In this document: piece by piece, positions 7,942-18,511 of the stretch
How positions within the stretch are numbered: the stretch's first letter is position 1
How the letters are laid out: every line of letters starts with the position of its first letter
Assembly: GCA_023459095.1 (NCBI GenBank)
Contig: JAEWVQ010000317.1
Location: 1 to 39,673 of the forward strand
Direction of reading: 5' to 3'
From: Pseudomonadota bacterium
Lineage (GTDB): Bacteria; Pseudomonadota; Gammaproteobacteria; Burkholderiales; Rhodocyclaceae
Length of the DNA stretch: 39,673 nucleotides
Made by a program: the position numbers and the translations under genes
The notes under the pieces: model-generated
The model's database searches: none
Seen by the model: only the letters and a program-made list of their open reading frames with translations
What the model was told of the DNA's origin: nothing

Positions 7942-8553
7942 ATGTCCCAGCCATCCTCCGCCACCGACCACAGCCTGATCGAAGACCTCCAGGCGCTGCT
8001 CATCGGCACCCTGTTCTGCGCGCTCTCCGTGTTGTTCTTCCGCCACGCCGGGTTGATGACCGGCGGCTCGGCCGGGCTCGCCTTCCTCGTCCATTACGCC
8101 AGCGGCTGGGCCTTCGGGCCGGTGTTCTTCCTGATCAACCTGCCCTTCTACCTGTTCGGCCTGCGCGCCCTGGGCCGCGAGTTCACCCTCAAGACCTTCG
8201 CCGCGGTGATCCTGCTCTCGGCCTACGTCGAGCTGCTGCCGCGGCTCATCGTCATCGAAGCCCTCGATCCGGTGTTTGCCGCGGTCATGGGCGGGCTGCT
8301 CGCCGGCGTCGGCCTGCTCATGCTCATCCGCCACCGCGCCAGCCTGGGCGGCATCGGCGTCATGGCGCTGTATCTGCAGAGCCGGCGCGGCTGGCGCGCG
8401 GGAACGGTGCAGATGATCGCCGACGCGCTGATCCTGGGCGGCTCGCTCCTTCTCGTCTCGCCCTGGCTGGTCGCGCTGTCGGTGCTCGGCGCGGCCGCGG
8501 TGAACCTGGTGATCGGCGTCAATCACCGCCCGGGCCGCTACTTCGGCATCTGA
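7942..8553 (+). CDS. YitT family integral membrane protein
   Basis: A 203-residue protein with five or six hydrophobic segments (for example LIGTLFCALSVLFF, FGPVFFLINLPFYLFG, FAAVMGGLLAGVGLLMLI, LVALSVLGAAAVNLVIGV) and the glycine-rich block GLMTGGSAGLAFLV typical of the YitT/DUF161 family. The molecular function is not established; a transport role is often assumed. The usual C-terminal soluble DUF2179 domain is missing: the protein ends soon after the last helix, as in short proteobacterial members. The ATG at 7942 is preferred over one 20 codons upstream, whose extension is proline/arginine-rich and overlaps the promoter-like region. Confidence 0.8.
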   Translation: MSQPSSATDHSLIEDLQALLIGTLFCALSVLFFRHAGLMTGGSAGLAFLVHYASGWAFGPVFFLINLPFYLFGLRALGREFTLKTFAAVILLSAYVELLPRLIVIEALDPVFAAVMGGLLAGVGLLMLIRHRASLGGIGVMALYLQSRRGWRAGTVQMIADALILGGSLLLVSPWLVALSVLGAAAVNLVIGVNHRPGRYFGI

Positions 8554-8563
8554 ACGGGCGGCG

Positions 8564-8788
8564 ATGATGAACGTCCAGCTCGCCGAGCTGCGCCGCTGCC
8601 CCACCTGCAAGCGCTGGGGCGGCAAGCGCAGGCTGGGTGCCGACGGCGAGCAGGTCGAGCTCGACGCCGACGACAACCGTGGCCCATGCATCGAGGGTCC
8701 GTGGCATGGCAGCCTGCGCGGGCCGCGCAACGCCTGCGGGCAATGGCTGCGCTGGATCGAGATCGTCCCCGCACCCGGTCCCGACTGA
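8564..8788 (+). CDS. small four-cysteine protein, unknown function
   Basis: A 74-residue protein beginning 10 bp after the YitT-type gene and probably translated with it. It has CPTC at residues 12-15, then Cys42 and Cys58, a pattern that could bind one zinc ion. A charged middle (GADGEQVELDADD) and a glycine/tryptophan-rich half (CIEGPWHGSLRGPRNACGQW) are conspicuous. There is no signal peptide or membrane segment. I do not recognise a named family. The frame keeps normal codon bias and lies between two good genes, so it is probably real. Confidence 0.6.
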   Translation: MMNVQLAELRRCPTCKRWGGKRRLGADGEQVELDADDNRGPCIEGPWHGSLRGPRNACGQWLRWIEIVPAPGPD

Positions 8789-8857
8789 ACGCCGCGCCGG
8801 CGCGAACGAAGCGCACCGCCACCGGTCCACCGGGCATCGTTCGGGAGGGCGCGACTC

Positions 8858-10360
8858 ATGGATACCGCAAGCCTGCTGGCCGCTTTCGGCCTCGATGCGC
8901 AACGTCTGCAGGGCGACGATCTGGCGGTGCATTCGCCGATCACCGCGCGCTGCATCGCCCGCCTCGCCACCCACTCGACGCCGGCCGCTGCCGCCGCCCT
9001 CGCCCGCGCACATGCCGCGTACCTCGCCTGGCGCGAAGTGCCGGCGCCGCGCCGCGGCGCACTGGTGCGCCACTACGGCAACCTGCTGCGCGCGCAGCGC
9101 AGCCGGCTGGCGGCGCTGATCACGATCGAAACCGGCAAGATCCACACCGAAGCGCTCGGCGAGGTGCAGGAGATGATCGACATCTGCGACTTCGCCGGCG
9201 GGCTGTCGCGCCAGCTGCACGGCCTCACCATCGCCAGCGAACGCCCCGGGCACCGCCTGATGGAGCTGTGGCAGCCGGCGGGCGTGGTCGGCGTGGTGTC
9301 GGCGTTCAACTTTCCCGCCGCGGTGTGGGCCTGGAACGCCGCGCTGGCCTGGGTGTGCGGTGACAGCGTGGTGTGGAAGCCTTCGGAGCGCACGCCGCTC
9401 ACCGCGCTCGCCTGCGCGGCGCTGTTCGGCGACGCCTGCGCCGCCGAGGGCGACGTCCCCGCCGGACTGCTCGAAGTGCTGGTCGGCGGCCGCGAACTCG
9501 CCGAACTGCTCGCCGACGACCGCCGCGTGGCCGTGCTATCGGCCACCGGCTCGTGCGCCATGGGGCGCGCGCTCGCCCCGCGGGTCGCCACCCGGCTCGG
9601 GCGCGCGATCTGGGAGCTCGGTGGCAACAACGCCGCGGTGGTCGCACCCAGCGCCGACCTCGCCCTGGTCGAGCGCGCCGTGCTGTTCGCCGCGGTCGGC
9701 ACCGCCGGCCAGCGCTGCACCAGTCTGCGCCGCCTGATCGTGCATGCCGATCTCCACGACGCACTCGTCGACCGCCTGTGGCGGGCTTGGCAGCGCATCC
9801 GGGTGGGCGATCCGCGCGAGCAGGAGGTGCTCGTCGGTCCGCTGATCGACGCCGCCGCCGGCGCCGCGATGGACACGGCGCTCGCCGAGGCGCGCGCCGC
9901 GGGCGGCGAAGTGCGCGGCGGCGAGGCGGTCGCCGTGCCCGGTTGCGCGGGCTGCTACCGCCGTCCGGCGCTGGTCCTCATGCCGGCGCAGGCCGCGGTA
10001 GTGATGCGCGAGACCTTCGCCCCCATCCTCTACGTGCTGCGCTACCGCAGCCTGGACGAGGCGATCGCGCTCAACAATGCGGTGGCGCAGGGGCTGGCTT
10101 CGGCGATCTTCACCCGCGACCTCACCGAGGCCGAGCGCTTCATCGGCGCCGCCGGCAGCGACTGCGGCATCGTCAATGTGAATGCCGGACCCTCGGGCGC
10201 CGAGATCGGCGGCGCCTTCGGCGGCGAAAAGGACACCGGCGGTGGGCGCGAAGCCGGCTCCGACGCCTGGAAGGGCTACATGCGGCGGGTGACGTGCACG
10301 CTCAACGCCTCGGGCGAACTGCCACTGGCGCAGGGCATCCGCTTCGATGCCGGCCAATGA
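8858..10360 (+). CDS. aldehyde dehydrogenase of the ALDH7 type (probable alpha-aminoadipic semialdehyde / piperideine-6-carboxylate dehydrogenase)
   Basis: A 500-residue NAD-dependent aldehyde dehydrogenase. Catalytic Cys287 lies in TAGQRCTSLRRL and general-base Glu253 in IWELGGNNA. The family-specific blocks VVGVVSAFNFPAAVWAWNAA, VVWKPSERTPLTA, GPSGAEIGGAFGGEKDTGGG and REAGSDAWKGYMRR match ALDH7A1/AmaB, which oxidises alpha-aminoadipic semialdehyde in lysine breakdown. No other lysine-catabolic gene lies nearby, so the substrate is inferred from family resemblance only; detoxification of other aldehydes is possible. The ATG at 8858 follows GGGAGGGCG, a good ribosome site. Confidence 0.88.
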   Translation: MDTASLLAAFGLDAQRLQGDDLAVHSPITARCIARLATHSTPAAAAALARAHAAYLAWREVPAPRRGALVRHYGNLLRAQRSRLAALITIETGKIHTEALGEVQEMIDICDFAGGLSRQLHGLTIASERPGHRLMELWQPAGVVGVVSAFNFPAAVWAWNAALAWVCGDSVVWKPSERTPLTALACAALFGDACAAEGDVPAGLLEVLVGGRELAELLADDRRVAVLSATGSCAMGRALAPRVATRLGRAIWELGGNNAAVVAPSADLALVERAVLFAAVGTAGQRCTSLRRLIVHADLHDALVDRLWRAWQRIRVGDPREQEVLVGPLIDAAAGAAMDTALAEARAAGGEVRGGEAVAVPGCAGCYRRPALVLMPAQAAVVMRETFAPILYVLRYRSLDEAIALNNAVAQGLASAIFTRDLTEAERFIGAAGSDCGIVNVNAGPSGAEIGGAFGGEKDTGGGREAGSDAWKGYMRRVTCTLNASGELPLAQGIRFDAGQ

Positions 10361-10402
10361 CCGCGCGCCGATCGACGCCTGAATCGGGCCGCCGGGCGCA
10401 GC

Positions 10403-11341
10403 TTATTCGTCCTCGTCGCGCGCGCTGGCGGTGCCGGTCTCGTCCGGCTCGGCGCGCGCGGCGGCCTCGGCTTTGGCCGCAGCCGCCGCGGCGAGCATTG
10501 CCGTGCGCGTTTCCGGCGTTTCCAGACTGATGCGGCCGAGCGCTCCGCTGCGGTAATCGGTCAGCAGGATCTGCGCCGCCTTCTCCAGATCGAGCCCGCC
10601 GCCCTTGGTGCGACAGCCGCGGCGCAGGCCGATGGCCTCGACCAGGCCGGGGCCGTCGAGCGCCGCGGGGTCGAGCTTGTAGCGCGCGGCGAGCGCCGGC
10701 GCGTAGCGCGCGAGCAGGATGTCGCCGAGCACTGCGGCAACCTCCTCGTCGATCACCGCGTTGCGCCCGATCGCGTGGCTGGCGGCGAGCATGAAGCCGT
10801 CGGCGTCGTGCTCGATCTTCGGCCACATCAGCCCCGGGGTGTCGGTGAGCGTCATGCCGTAGCCGAGATCGAGGGTCTGCTGGCTCTTGGTCACCGCCGG
10901 TTCGTCGCCCACCGCGGCGACCTTGCGCTTGAGGAGCGCGTTCATCAGCGTCGATTTGCCCACGTTGGGAATGCCCATCAGGATCATGCGCAGCGGCTTG
11001 GTGCCGTCGGCGCGGTGCGGCGCGAGTTGGCGGCACAGCGCCGGAATGCGCGCGACGTCGGCGGGCTTCTTGGCCGAGATCGCCACCGCGCGCACACCTG
11101 GCTGGCGGTTGTAGAAGTCCATCCAGGCCTGGGTTGCCGCCGGGTCGGCGAGGTCGCTCTTGTTGAGGAGCTTCAGGCAGGGCCGGTTACGGAAGCGGCG
11201 CAGCTCCGCGATCATCGGGTTGCTGCTGGCTTCGGGCAGGCGGGCGTCGGTGACCTCGATGACGACATCGATCGCGGCCAGGGTCTCGGCCGCCTTGCGG
11301 CGTGCCGAATTCATGTGACCGGGGAACCACTGGATGGGCAT
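10403..11341 (-). CDS. ylqF: ribosome biogenesis GTPase YlqF/RbgA
   Basis: A 312-residue circularly permuted GTPase. The motifs run G4 NKSD (residues 60-63), G5 SAK (89-91), G1 GIPNVGKST (123-131), G2 Thr151 and G3 DTPG (167-170). The N-terminal IQWFPGHM is the YlqF hallmark. The family promotes late assembly of the large ribosomal subunit. The last 35 residues are an alanine/glutamate-rich low-complexity tail ending ASARDEDE. It converges on the aldehyde dehydrogenase gene with a 42-bp gap and is divergent from the cold-shock gene. Confidence 0.93.
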   Translation of the reverse strand: MPIQWFPGHMNSARRKAAETLAAIDVVIEVTDARLPEASSNPMIAELRRFRNRPCLKLLNKSDLADPAATQAWMDFYNRQPGVRAVAISAKKPADVARIPALCRQLAPHRADGTKPLRMILMGIPNVGKSTLMNALLKRKVAAVGDEPAVTKSQQTLDLGYGMTLTDTPGLMWPKIEHDADGFMLAASHAIGRNAVIDEEVAAVLGDILLARYAPALAARYKLDPAALDGPGLVEAIGLRRGCRTKGGGLDLEKAAQILLTDYRSGALGRISLETPETRTAMLAAAAAAKAEAAARAEPDETGTASARDEDE

Positions 11342-11635
11342 CGGGAATCCAGAAAACAGATGGGGCGGGCATTATCCCACCGCCGGTGCAGGCATGGCGA
11401 ACCAGCGATGGCGGGCAAAGCGTGAATTACGCACTTTCGCTTATGGCAACAGCGAAATTATTTTCCACCCGCTCGGGAAACCGTGTATTGTGGCGGCGCA
11501 GTCGATTCAAGCTTTGTCCTTGTGGTGTCGTTTCCGCGTGTTCGTTCCGCGAACCTTCCGGTTTGATTCCCTAGAAACGTTCTTGATCGTTCCTGCATCC
11601 CGGGCATTGCCCAAATTTTTACTTATGGAACGCAA
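11342..11635 (+). other. long leader region before the cold-shock gene
   Basis: A 294-bp gap between the divergent ylqF and cold-shock genes, AT-rich by local standards. The overlapping short frames have no coherent protein. It must hold both promoters. A cspA-type mRNA normally has a 100-200 base structured leader, and the T-rich stretch just before the start codon (CCAAATTTTTACTTATGG) fits that. I could not settle the promoter hexamers or a cold-box motif. Confidence 0.45.
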
Positions 11636-11845
11636 ATGAGCACTCAAACCGGTACTGTCAAGTGGTTCAACGACGCCAAGGGCTTCGGCTTCATTACCCC
11701 GGAAAACGGCGGTGACGACCTGTTCGCCCACTTCAGCGAAATCCAGAGCAAGGGTTTCAAGAGCCTGGCCGAAAACCAGCGCGTCGAATTCGAAGTGAAG
11801 ACCGGCCCGAAGGGCCTGCAGGCGGCCAACATCCGCCCGCTCTGA
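11636..11845 (+). CDS. CspA-type cold-shock protein
   Basis: A 69-residue single cold-shock (OB-fold) domain. It starts MSTQTGTVKWFNDAKGFGFI, with RNP1 KGFGFI (residues 15-20) and RNP2 LFAHF (about 29-33). It binds single-stranded RNA/DNA and acts as an RNA chaperone. The ATG at 11636 is preceded by a weak GGAA site. It has a long leader and its own terminator, and the next gene is a cold-shock-type RNA helicase. Confidence 0.95.
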   Translation: MSTQTGTVKWFNDAKGFGFITPENGGDDLFAHFSEIQSKGFKSLAENQRVEFEVKTGPKGLQAANIRPL

Positions 11846-11860
11846 TCAGTCTTCACTGAT
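11845..11860 (+). other. small stem-loop at the end of the cold-shock gene
   Basis: ATCAGT-CTTC-ACTGAT is a perfect 6-bp stem with a 4-base loop. It overlaps the last base of the stop codon and lies 7 bp before the terminator hairpin. It may stabilise the 3' end of the mRNA. Confidence 0.4.
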
Positions 11861-11867
11861 TGAACGG

Positions 11868-11898
11868 AACGCGGCCTTCGGGCCGCGTTTTTGTTTTT
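11868..11898 (+). terminator. rho-independent terminator of the cold-shock gene
   Basis: A 9-bp GC-rich stem (AACGCGGCC/GGCCGCGTT) closes a TTCG tetraloop and is followed by TTTTTGTTTTT. It lies 23 bp after the stop codon and is a canonical intrinsic terminator. Confidence 0.95.
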
Positions 11899-12008
11899 GG
11901 GTCGCCGTGCCGTCGTGCTTCTCGCCGCCGCATCGGCCATACTGGCTTGACTGCCGCCCCGCGGCGCCGTGCGCGCCCTTCGCCTCCGTCTTCATCGCCC
12001 CGACCGCC

Positions 12009-14090
<2,082 letters not shown>

Positions 14091-14092
14091 GC

Positions 14093-14734
14093 ATGCGGCG
14101 CGCGCTGCACGCCCTGGTCGCCGTGGCGCTTGCCGCGCTGTTCGCGGCCTGCGGCAACGACGCGCCGCGCTTCGCCCCGCTGCCGCCGGGCGCCGCGGTG
14201 CTCGCCTTCGGCGACAGCGTCACTTGGGGCACCGGCGCCGCCGAAGGCCACGACTACCCCACCCGGCTCGCGCAGCGTACCGGCTGGCAGATCGCCAACG
14301 CCGGCGTGCCCGGCGATCTGGCACAGACCGCGCGCACGCGCATCGACGCCGAACTCGCCACGCACACGCCGCAGTTGGTGCTGATCGAAATCGGCGGCAA
14401 CGACTTCCTGCGCCGCCGCGGGCATGACGAGGTGGCCGCGGACGTGCGCGCGATCGTGCATCGCGTGCGCGCCGCGGGGGCCATCCCGGTGCTGATCGCG
14501 GTGCCGGCGTTCTCGCCGCTGGGCGCGGCCACCGGCACATTGCGCGACGCCGGCTTCTACCGCGAGATCGCTGAGGAAGAACGTGTGCCGCTGATCGACG
14601 AGGTGTTCGCGGACGTGCTGTCCACGCCCGCGCTGCGCACCGATCCCGTGCATCCCAACGCCGAAGGTTATCGCCGTCTCGCCGACGGCATCGCCGCCGG
14701 CCTGAGCCGCCACGGCCTGCTCGAAGGGCAGTGA
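14093..14734 (+). CDS. SGNH/GDSL-family hydrolase, predicted lipoprotein
   Basis: A 213-residue esterase/lipase-like protein. The N-terminus (MRRALHALVAVALAALFAAC) is a lipoprotein signal with lipid-accepting Cys20. The SGNH blocks are GDSVTWG (Ser42), NAGVPGDLAQT, GGND (Asn103) and DPVHPN (Asp184, His187), as in TesA-type arylesterases/lysophospholipases. It is therefore likely membrane-anchored on the periplasmic side, cleaving esters or thioesters; the substrate is unknown. It begins 2 bp after the helicase stop codon, so the two are probably co-transcribed. Confidence 0.88.
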   Translation: MRRALHALVAVALAALFAACGNDAPRFAPLPPGAAVLAFGDSVTWGTGAAEGHDYPTRLAQRTGWQIANAGVPGDLAQTARTRIDAELATHTPQLVLIEIGGNDFLRRRGHDEVAADVRAIVHRVRAAGAIPVLIAVPAFSPLGAATGTLRDAGFYREIAEEERVPLIDEVFADVLSTPALRTDPVHPNAEGYRRLADGIAAGLSRHGLLEGQ

Positions 14735-14771
14735 GGGTACGCCGCGCGCCGCGCTCTGCTACCCTGCGCCG

Positions 14772-15785
14772 ATGACTACTCCCGACACGCTCCCCCCGTC
14801 CTTCTCCGCCCTCACCCCGGACTGCATCCTCGACGCCCTGGAGGGCGTCGGCCTCGTGCCCGACGGGCGCCTGCTCGCGCTCAACAGCTACGAGAACCGG
14901 GTCTATCAGGTCGGCATGGAGGATGGCCCGCCGCGGGTGGTGAAGTTCTACCGACCGGCGCGCTGGAGCGATGCCGCGATCGCCGAGGAGCACGCCTTCG
15001 TCGCCGAACTTGCCGCGCGCGAAATTCCGGTGGCCGCGCCGCTCGCGCTCGGCGGCCGCACCCTGCTGCGTAGCGGTGCGCTGCGCTTCGCGGTATTTCC
15101 GCGCCTGAGCGGGCGCGCCCCCGAACTCTCCGACCCGGCCACCCTGCAATGGCTGGGGCGCTTCATCGGCCGCATCCACGCGGTGGGCGCGACGCGGTCG
15201 TTCCGCGCGCGTCCCGCGCTCGACATCGCCAGTTTCGGCGAGGAACCGCGCGACTGGCTGCTCGCCCACGACTTCATCCCGCCCGACCTGATCGAGGCCT
15301 GGCGTAGCGCTGCCAACCTCGCGCTCGACGGCGTGCGCCGCGCCTTCGACCGCGCAGGGCCGTTCCGCCGTCTGCGCCTGCACGGCGACTGCCACCTGGG
15401 CAATGTGCTGTGGCTGCCCGATTTCGGCAATGGCGGCGGCGGGCCGCAGTTCGTCGACTTCGACGACGCGCGCAGCGGCCCCGCGGTGCAGGATCTGTGG
15501 ATGCTGCTGTCGGGCGCGCGCCACGAGATGAGCGCCCAACTCGCCGACGTGCTCGCCGGCTACGAGGACTTCTGCGACTTCTCGCCGCGCGAGCTGCATC
15601 TGGTCGAGGCCCTGCGCACGCTGCGCCTGCTCCACTACTCGGCGTGGCTCGCACGGCGCTGGGACGACCCGGCCTTTCCCGCCGCGTTCCCGTGGTTCAA
15701 CACCCAGCGCTACTGGCAGGACCGCATCCTCGAGCTGCGCGAGCAGATCGCGCTGATGGACGAAGCGCCGCTATGGTCGATCTGA
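14772..15785 (+). CDS. srkA: stress response kinase A (SrkA/RdoA/YihE family)
   Basis: A 337-residue kinase of the aminoglycoside phosphotransferase/choline kinase fold. The N-lobe Lys lies in RVVKFYRP (Lys58). The Brenner catalytic loop is LHGDCHLGNVLW with Asp206 and Asn211, and the metal-binding Asp229 lies in FVDFDDA. The family block ALNSYENRVYQVG is typical. SrkA counters stress-induced death pathways in E. coli. Length matches the 328-residue E. coli protein. It sits alone on its transcript, 37 bp after the hydrolase. In E. coli srkA precedes dsbA, which is not seen here. Confidence 0.92.
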   Translation: MTTPDTLPPSFSALTPDCILDALEGVGLVPDGRLLALNSYENRVYQVGMEDGPPRVVKFYRPARWSDAAIAEEHAFVAELAAREIPVAAPLALGGRTLLRSGALRFAVFPRLSGRAPELSDPATLQWLGRFIGRIHAVGATRSFRARPALDIASFGEEPRDWLLAHDFIPPDLIEAWRSAANLALDGVRRAFDRAGPFRRLRLHGDCHLGNVLWLPDFGNGGGGPQFVDFDDARSGPAVQDLWMLLSGARHEMSAQLADVLAGYEDFCDFSPRELHLVEALRTLRLLHYSAWLARRWDDPAFPAAFPWFNTQRYWQDRILELREQIALMDEAPLWSI

Positions 15786-15823
15786 GCCGCGGCGACGGCC
15801 CTGTGCGCGGTTTCGCGCCGCAC

Positions 15824-15853
15824 TGCACAAACCGCGGGGCGAAGCGGTAAACT
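15824..15853 (+). promoter_or_regulatory. possible promoter for the alpha/beta hydrolase gene
   Basis: TGCACA (15824-15829) and TAAACT (15848-15853) with an 18-bp spacer each match the sigma-70 consensus at 4 of 6 positions. The pair lies 55 bp before the start codon in a 123-bp gap. Confidence 0.3.
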
Positions 15854-15908
15854 CGGCGCACGACCCGGTCGTATCCCGCAGAACCCCGATTCCGCCCCCT
15901 ACCTCCGC

Positions 15909-16805
15909 ATGCAACTCCAGTCCTGGTACCACTCCTGCTCCGCCGGGTTCACCCTGCGCGGCGAACACTCCGTGCCCTCGGGCAAACCGGTGCTGCATTT
16001 CCTGCACGGCAACGGCTATTGCGGCCGTACCTACGAGCCGCTGCTCGAACTGCTGAGCGCGGACTTCGACCTCTTCATCAGCGACGTCCAGGGCCACGGC
16101 AACAGCGATCACGGCGGCCGCTTCCACGGCTGGAACCGTACCGCCGAACTGTGCCTGGAGGCCTGGCGCGCGAAGGGCGCCGTGTTCGGCAACGTGCCGC
16201 TGTTCGCGGTCGGCCACAGCTTCGGCGCGGTGATCACCAGCCTGATGCTGTCGCGCCGCCCCAACCGCTGCCAGCGCGCCGTGCTGCTCGACCCGGTGCT
16301 GTTCCCGCCGGCGATGATCGGCCTCATGGCGCTCTCCGACGTGGTCGGCCTGTACGCGCGCAACACCCTCGCCCGCCGCGCGCGCAGCCGTCGCCACCAC
16401 TGGCCCGATCGCGCCACCGCCTACGAAACGCTGAAGGGGCGCGGCATGTTCAAGGGCTGGACCGAGGCTGCGATGTGGGCCTACGTCAACCACGCGCTCA
16501 AGGACGTGAGCAGCGCGGAAGACGGCGCAGGCGGCGTCGAACTCAAGTGCCGGCCGGCGCGCGAGGCCGAGATCTTCGGTTCCTATCCACGCCGGCTGTG
16601 GGCGGCTCTCGATCGCGTCGCCCCCCCCACCCTGGTGCTGCGCGGCGACCAGACCTTTCCGTTCGCGGCCAAGGGCATCGCGCGGTGGACGGCGACCAAC
16701 CCCCGGGTCAGCGAGCAGGTGCTGCCCGGCGGCCACTGCTTCATGCAGGAAGACCCGGCGGCGAGCGCGGCGGCGATCCGCGCCTTTCTGCTCGCCGCAG
16801 GCTGA
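15909..16805 (+). CDS. alpha/beta hydrolase
   Basis: A 298-residue hydrolase. The nucleophile elbow GHSFG contains Ser104, the acid is probably Asp247 (LRGDQTFPF) and the base His276 (PGGHCFMQED). The oxyanion block FLHGNGYCGRTYEPLL and DVQGHGNSDHGG fit the lipase/esterase-like branch. A cap segment (about 125-200) is rich in arginine and histidine. No signal peptide is visible. The substrate is unknown. An OmpA-like lipoprotein gene follows 5 bp later, so the pair may be one unit. Confidence 0.85.
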   Translation: MQLQSWYHSCSAGFTLRGEHSVPSGKPVLHFLHGNGYCGRTYEPLLELLSADFDLFISDVQGHGNSDHGGRFHGWNRTAELCLEAWRAKGAVFGNVPLFAVGHSFGAVITSLMLSRRPNRCQRAVLLDPVLFPPAMIGLMALSDVVGLYARNTLARRARSRRHHWPDRATAYETLKGRGMFKGWTEAAMWAYVNHALKDVSSAEDGAGGVELKCRPAREAEIFGSYPRRLWAALDRVAPPTLVLRGDQTFPFAAKGIARWTATNPRVSEQVLPGGHCFMQEDPAASAAAIRAFLLAAG

Positions 16806-16810
16806 ACGCG

Positions 16811-17365
16811 ATGAAGCTCGACGCGTATTTGTTCGTCTGGGTTCGCCGCCCGGTACTGCGCCCGCTGCTGGCCGCTCTGGTGTTGTTCGGCCTCGGCGGC
16901 TGCGCCCTGACTCCGGACACCCCGCCGTCGCGCGGCGGCAACCTCCGGGTCTCCGCCGAACACGCGGCAGCGGACGCCACCGCAACGCCGTCGCGCGCGC
17001 GCCGCGGCGACGCGGCGTCCGGCGCATCGTCCGCGGCGGCGGAGCCGGTCGCCGTGATCGAGCTCACACCGACGGCGAGCGAGCTTTCCGCCGAAATGGA
17101 CGCCCGCCTGCGCACGGTCGCCGAGGCCGCGAAGGCCGACGAGCGCATCGCGCTGCGCCTCGAAGGTTACGTGCCCGATGGCGGCAGCCCGGTGCTCAAC
17201 ATCGGTCTGGCCGAACAATCCCTCGCCGTGGTGCGCAGGCAGCTGATCCGCATGGGGGTGGCGGCAAACCGTATCCAGATCGTGCCGCTCGGTGAGCATC
17301 ACGAGTTTGCGCGCTCGGCCGACCAGCACTGGGTCGAGATTCATTTCCGCGCCCGCCCGGGCTGA
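16811..17365 (+). CDS. OmpA-like domain lipoprotein
   Basis: A 184-residue protein. Its long hydrophobic N-terminus ends LFGLGGC (Cys31, lipobox). A serine/alanine-rich linker (about 45-78) follows. A compact OmpA/MotB-type peptidoglycan-binding domain (about 80-180) carries IALRLEGYVPDGGSPVLNIGLAEQSL, MGVAANRIQIVPLGE and WVEIHF. Such proteins tether the outer membrane to peptidoglycan. The domain is shorter than usual and NIGLAEQSL replaces the common N-x-x-LS-x-x-RA block, so peptidoglycan binding is likely but not certain. Confidence 0.75.
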   Translation: MKLDAYLFVWVRRPVLRPLLAALVLFGLGGCALTPDTPPSRGGNLRVSAEHAAADATATPSRARRGDAASGASSAAAEPVAVIELTPTASELSAEMDARLRTVAEAAKADERIALRLEGYVPDGGSPVLNIGLAEQSLAVVRRQLIRMGVAANRIQIVPLGEHHEFARSADQHWVEIHFRARPG

Positions 17366-17383
17366 GCGCTGCACCACCGAATT

Positions 17384-18493
17384 TCAGCCGTCGGCGCCGC
17401 TGCCGTGGCGCACAGCGCGCGATCCACGCTCCGCAGCGTTCAGTTCGGACTCCTCCAGCCACTCCCGCCAGACCGCCATCAGCACGGCGAGCACCACCGG
17501 CCCGAGGAAGAGCCCGACCAGGCCGAAGGCCGCGAGCCCCCCGAGCACGCCGAACATCACGAGCAGGAATGGAATCCGGGTGGCGTTGCTGATCACCAGG
17601 GGGCGGATGAGGTTGTCCACCCAACTCACCACCAGGGCGCCCCACAGCAGCAGGCCGACGCCTTCGACGGTGTTGCCGCTGAGCAGCAGCCATACGCCCA
17701 ACGTGCCCCACGCGAACGGCGTGCCGAAGGGGATCATCGCCACCAGCGCGGTGATCACGCCGAGCAGCACGGGGGCGGGCAGGCCGGCCCACCAGTAGCC
17801 GAGCCCGGCGACCAAGCCCTGCGCCAGCGCGGTGGCGATCAGCCCCCACACCACGGCCTTGGTCATGCCCCCGACCGCGGCGAGATAGGCGTCGACGCGG
17901 GCCCCGAGAAAGCGCCGCAACACGCGCTGGACCTGGGCGAGCACGTGCTCGCCGTCACGGTAGAGAAAAAACAGCGTGATCAAAGCGAAACCGAGCTTCG
18001 CCGCATTGCGCCCGAGATCGCCGATCAGGGCGACCAGCTGGTCGCCGCCCTGGCTCAGCCACGCGGTGAGCTGCGCCTTGAAGGCTTCCGGATCGCCGGT
18101 CAGCTCGTCGAGTAGGCCTTGCAGCGTTTCGCCCACCCACGGCAGGGTGCGGACGAACTCGGGCAGGGCCAGCCCGCCCTCGCGGATCTGCGTGGTCACC
18201 GCGGCGATCGCCAGCCCGGCCTCGGTGCGCAGCAGCGTGAGCATCCACGCCGCCGGCAGGATGAAGGCCGCGCTCAGCAGCAGCGTCATCGACAGTGCGG
18301 CAAGAGTCGGATGGCGGCGCAGACCGGCGCGCAGCCGGCGATGCAGGGGCCAGCTCGCGTAGGCGATGATCACCGCCCACGCCACCGGCACGATGAAAAG
18401 ATGCAAGACCGCATAGCTCAGGACGAGCAGCGCGCCGAGCAGTACCCCGAGGATGACCCGGCGCACGAGCCGCTCGGCAACCTGATCGTTCAT
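17384..18493 (-). CDS. ydiK: AI-2E/YdiK family permease
   Basis: A 369-residue inner-membrane protein with about eight hydrophobic helices. It starts with a double helix (VILGVLLGALLVLSYAVLHLF, PVAWAVIIAYASWPLHRRL) and carries the family block ALITLFFLYRDGEHV and the late IPFGTPFAWGTLGVWLL and DNLIRPLVISNATRIPF. The family includes TqsA (AI-2 export) and PerM/YdiK, whose substrates are mostly unknown. It lies 18 bp downstream of htpX on the same strand, so they are probably co-transcribed. It converges on the OmpA-like gene with an 18-bp gap and no visible terminator. Confidence 0.88.
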   Translation of the reverse strand: MNDQVAERLVRRVILGVLLGALLVLSYAVLHLFIVPVAWAVIIAYASWPLHRRLRAGLRRHPTLAALSMTLLLSAAFILPAAWMLTLLRTEAGLAIAAVTTQIREGGLALPEFVRTLPWVGETLQGLLDELTGDPEAFKAQLTAWLSQGGDQLVALIGDLGRNAAKLGFALITLFFLYRDGEHVLAQVQRVLRRFLGARVDAYLAAVGGMTKAVVWGLIATALAQGLVAGLGYWWAGLPAPVLLGVITALVAMIPFGTPFAWGTLGVWLLLSGNTVEGVGLLLWGALVVSWVDNLIRPLVISNATRIPFLLVMFGVLGGLAAFGLVGLFLGPVVLAVLMAVWREWLEESELNAAERGSRAVRHGSGADG

Positions 18494-18511
18494 GCGCAGC
18501 GCCCGCCCGGC

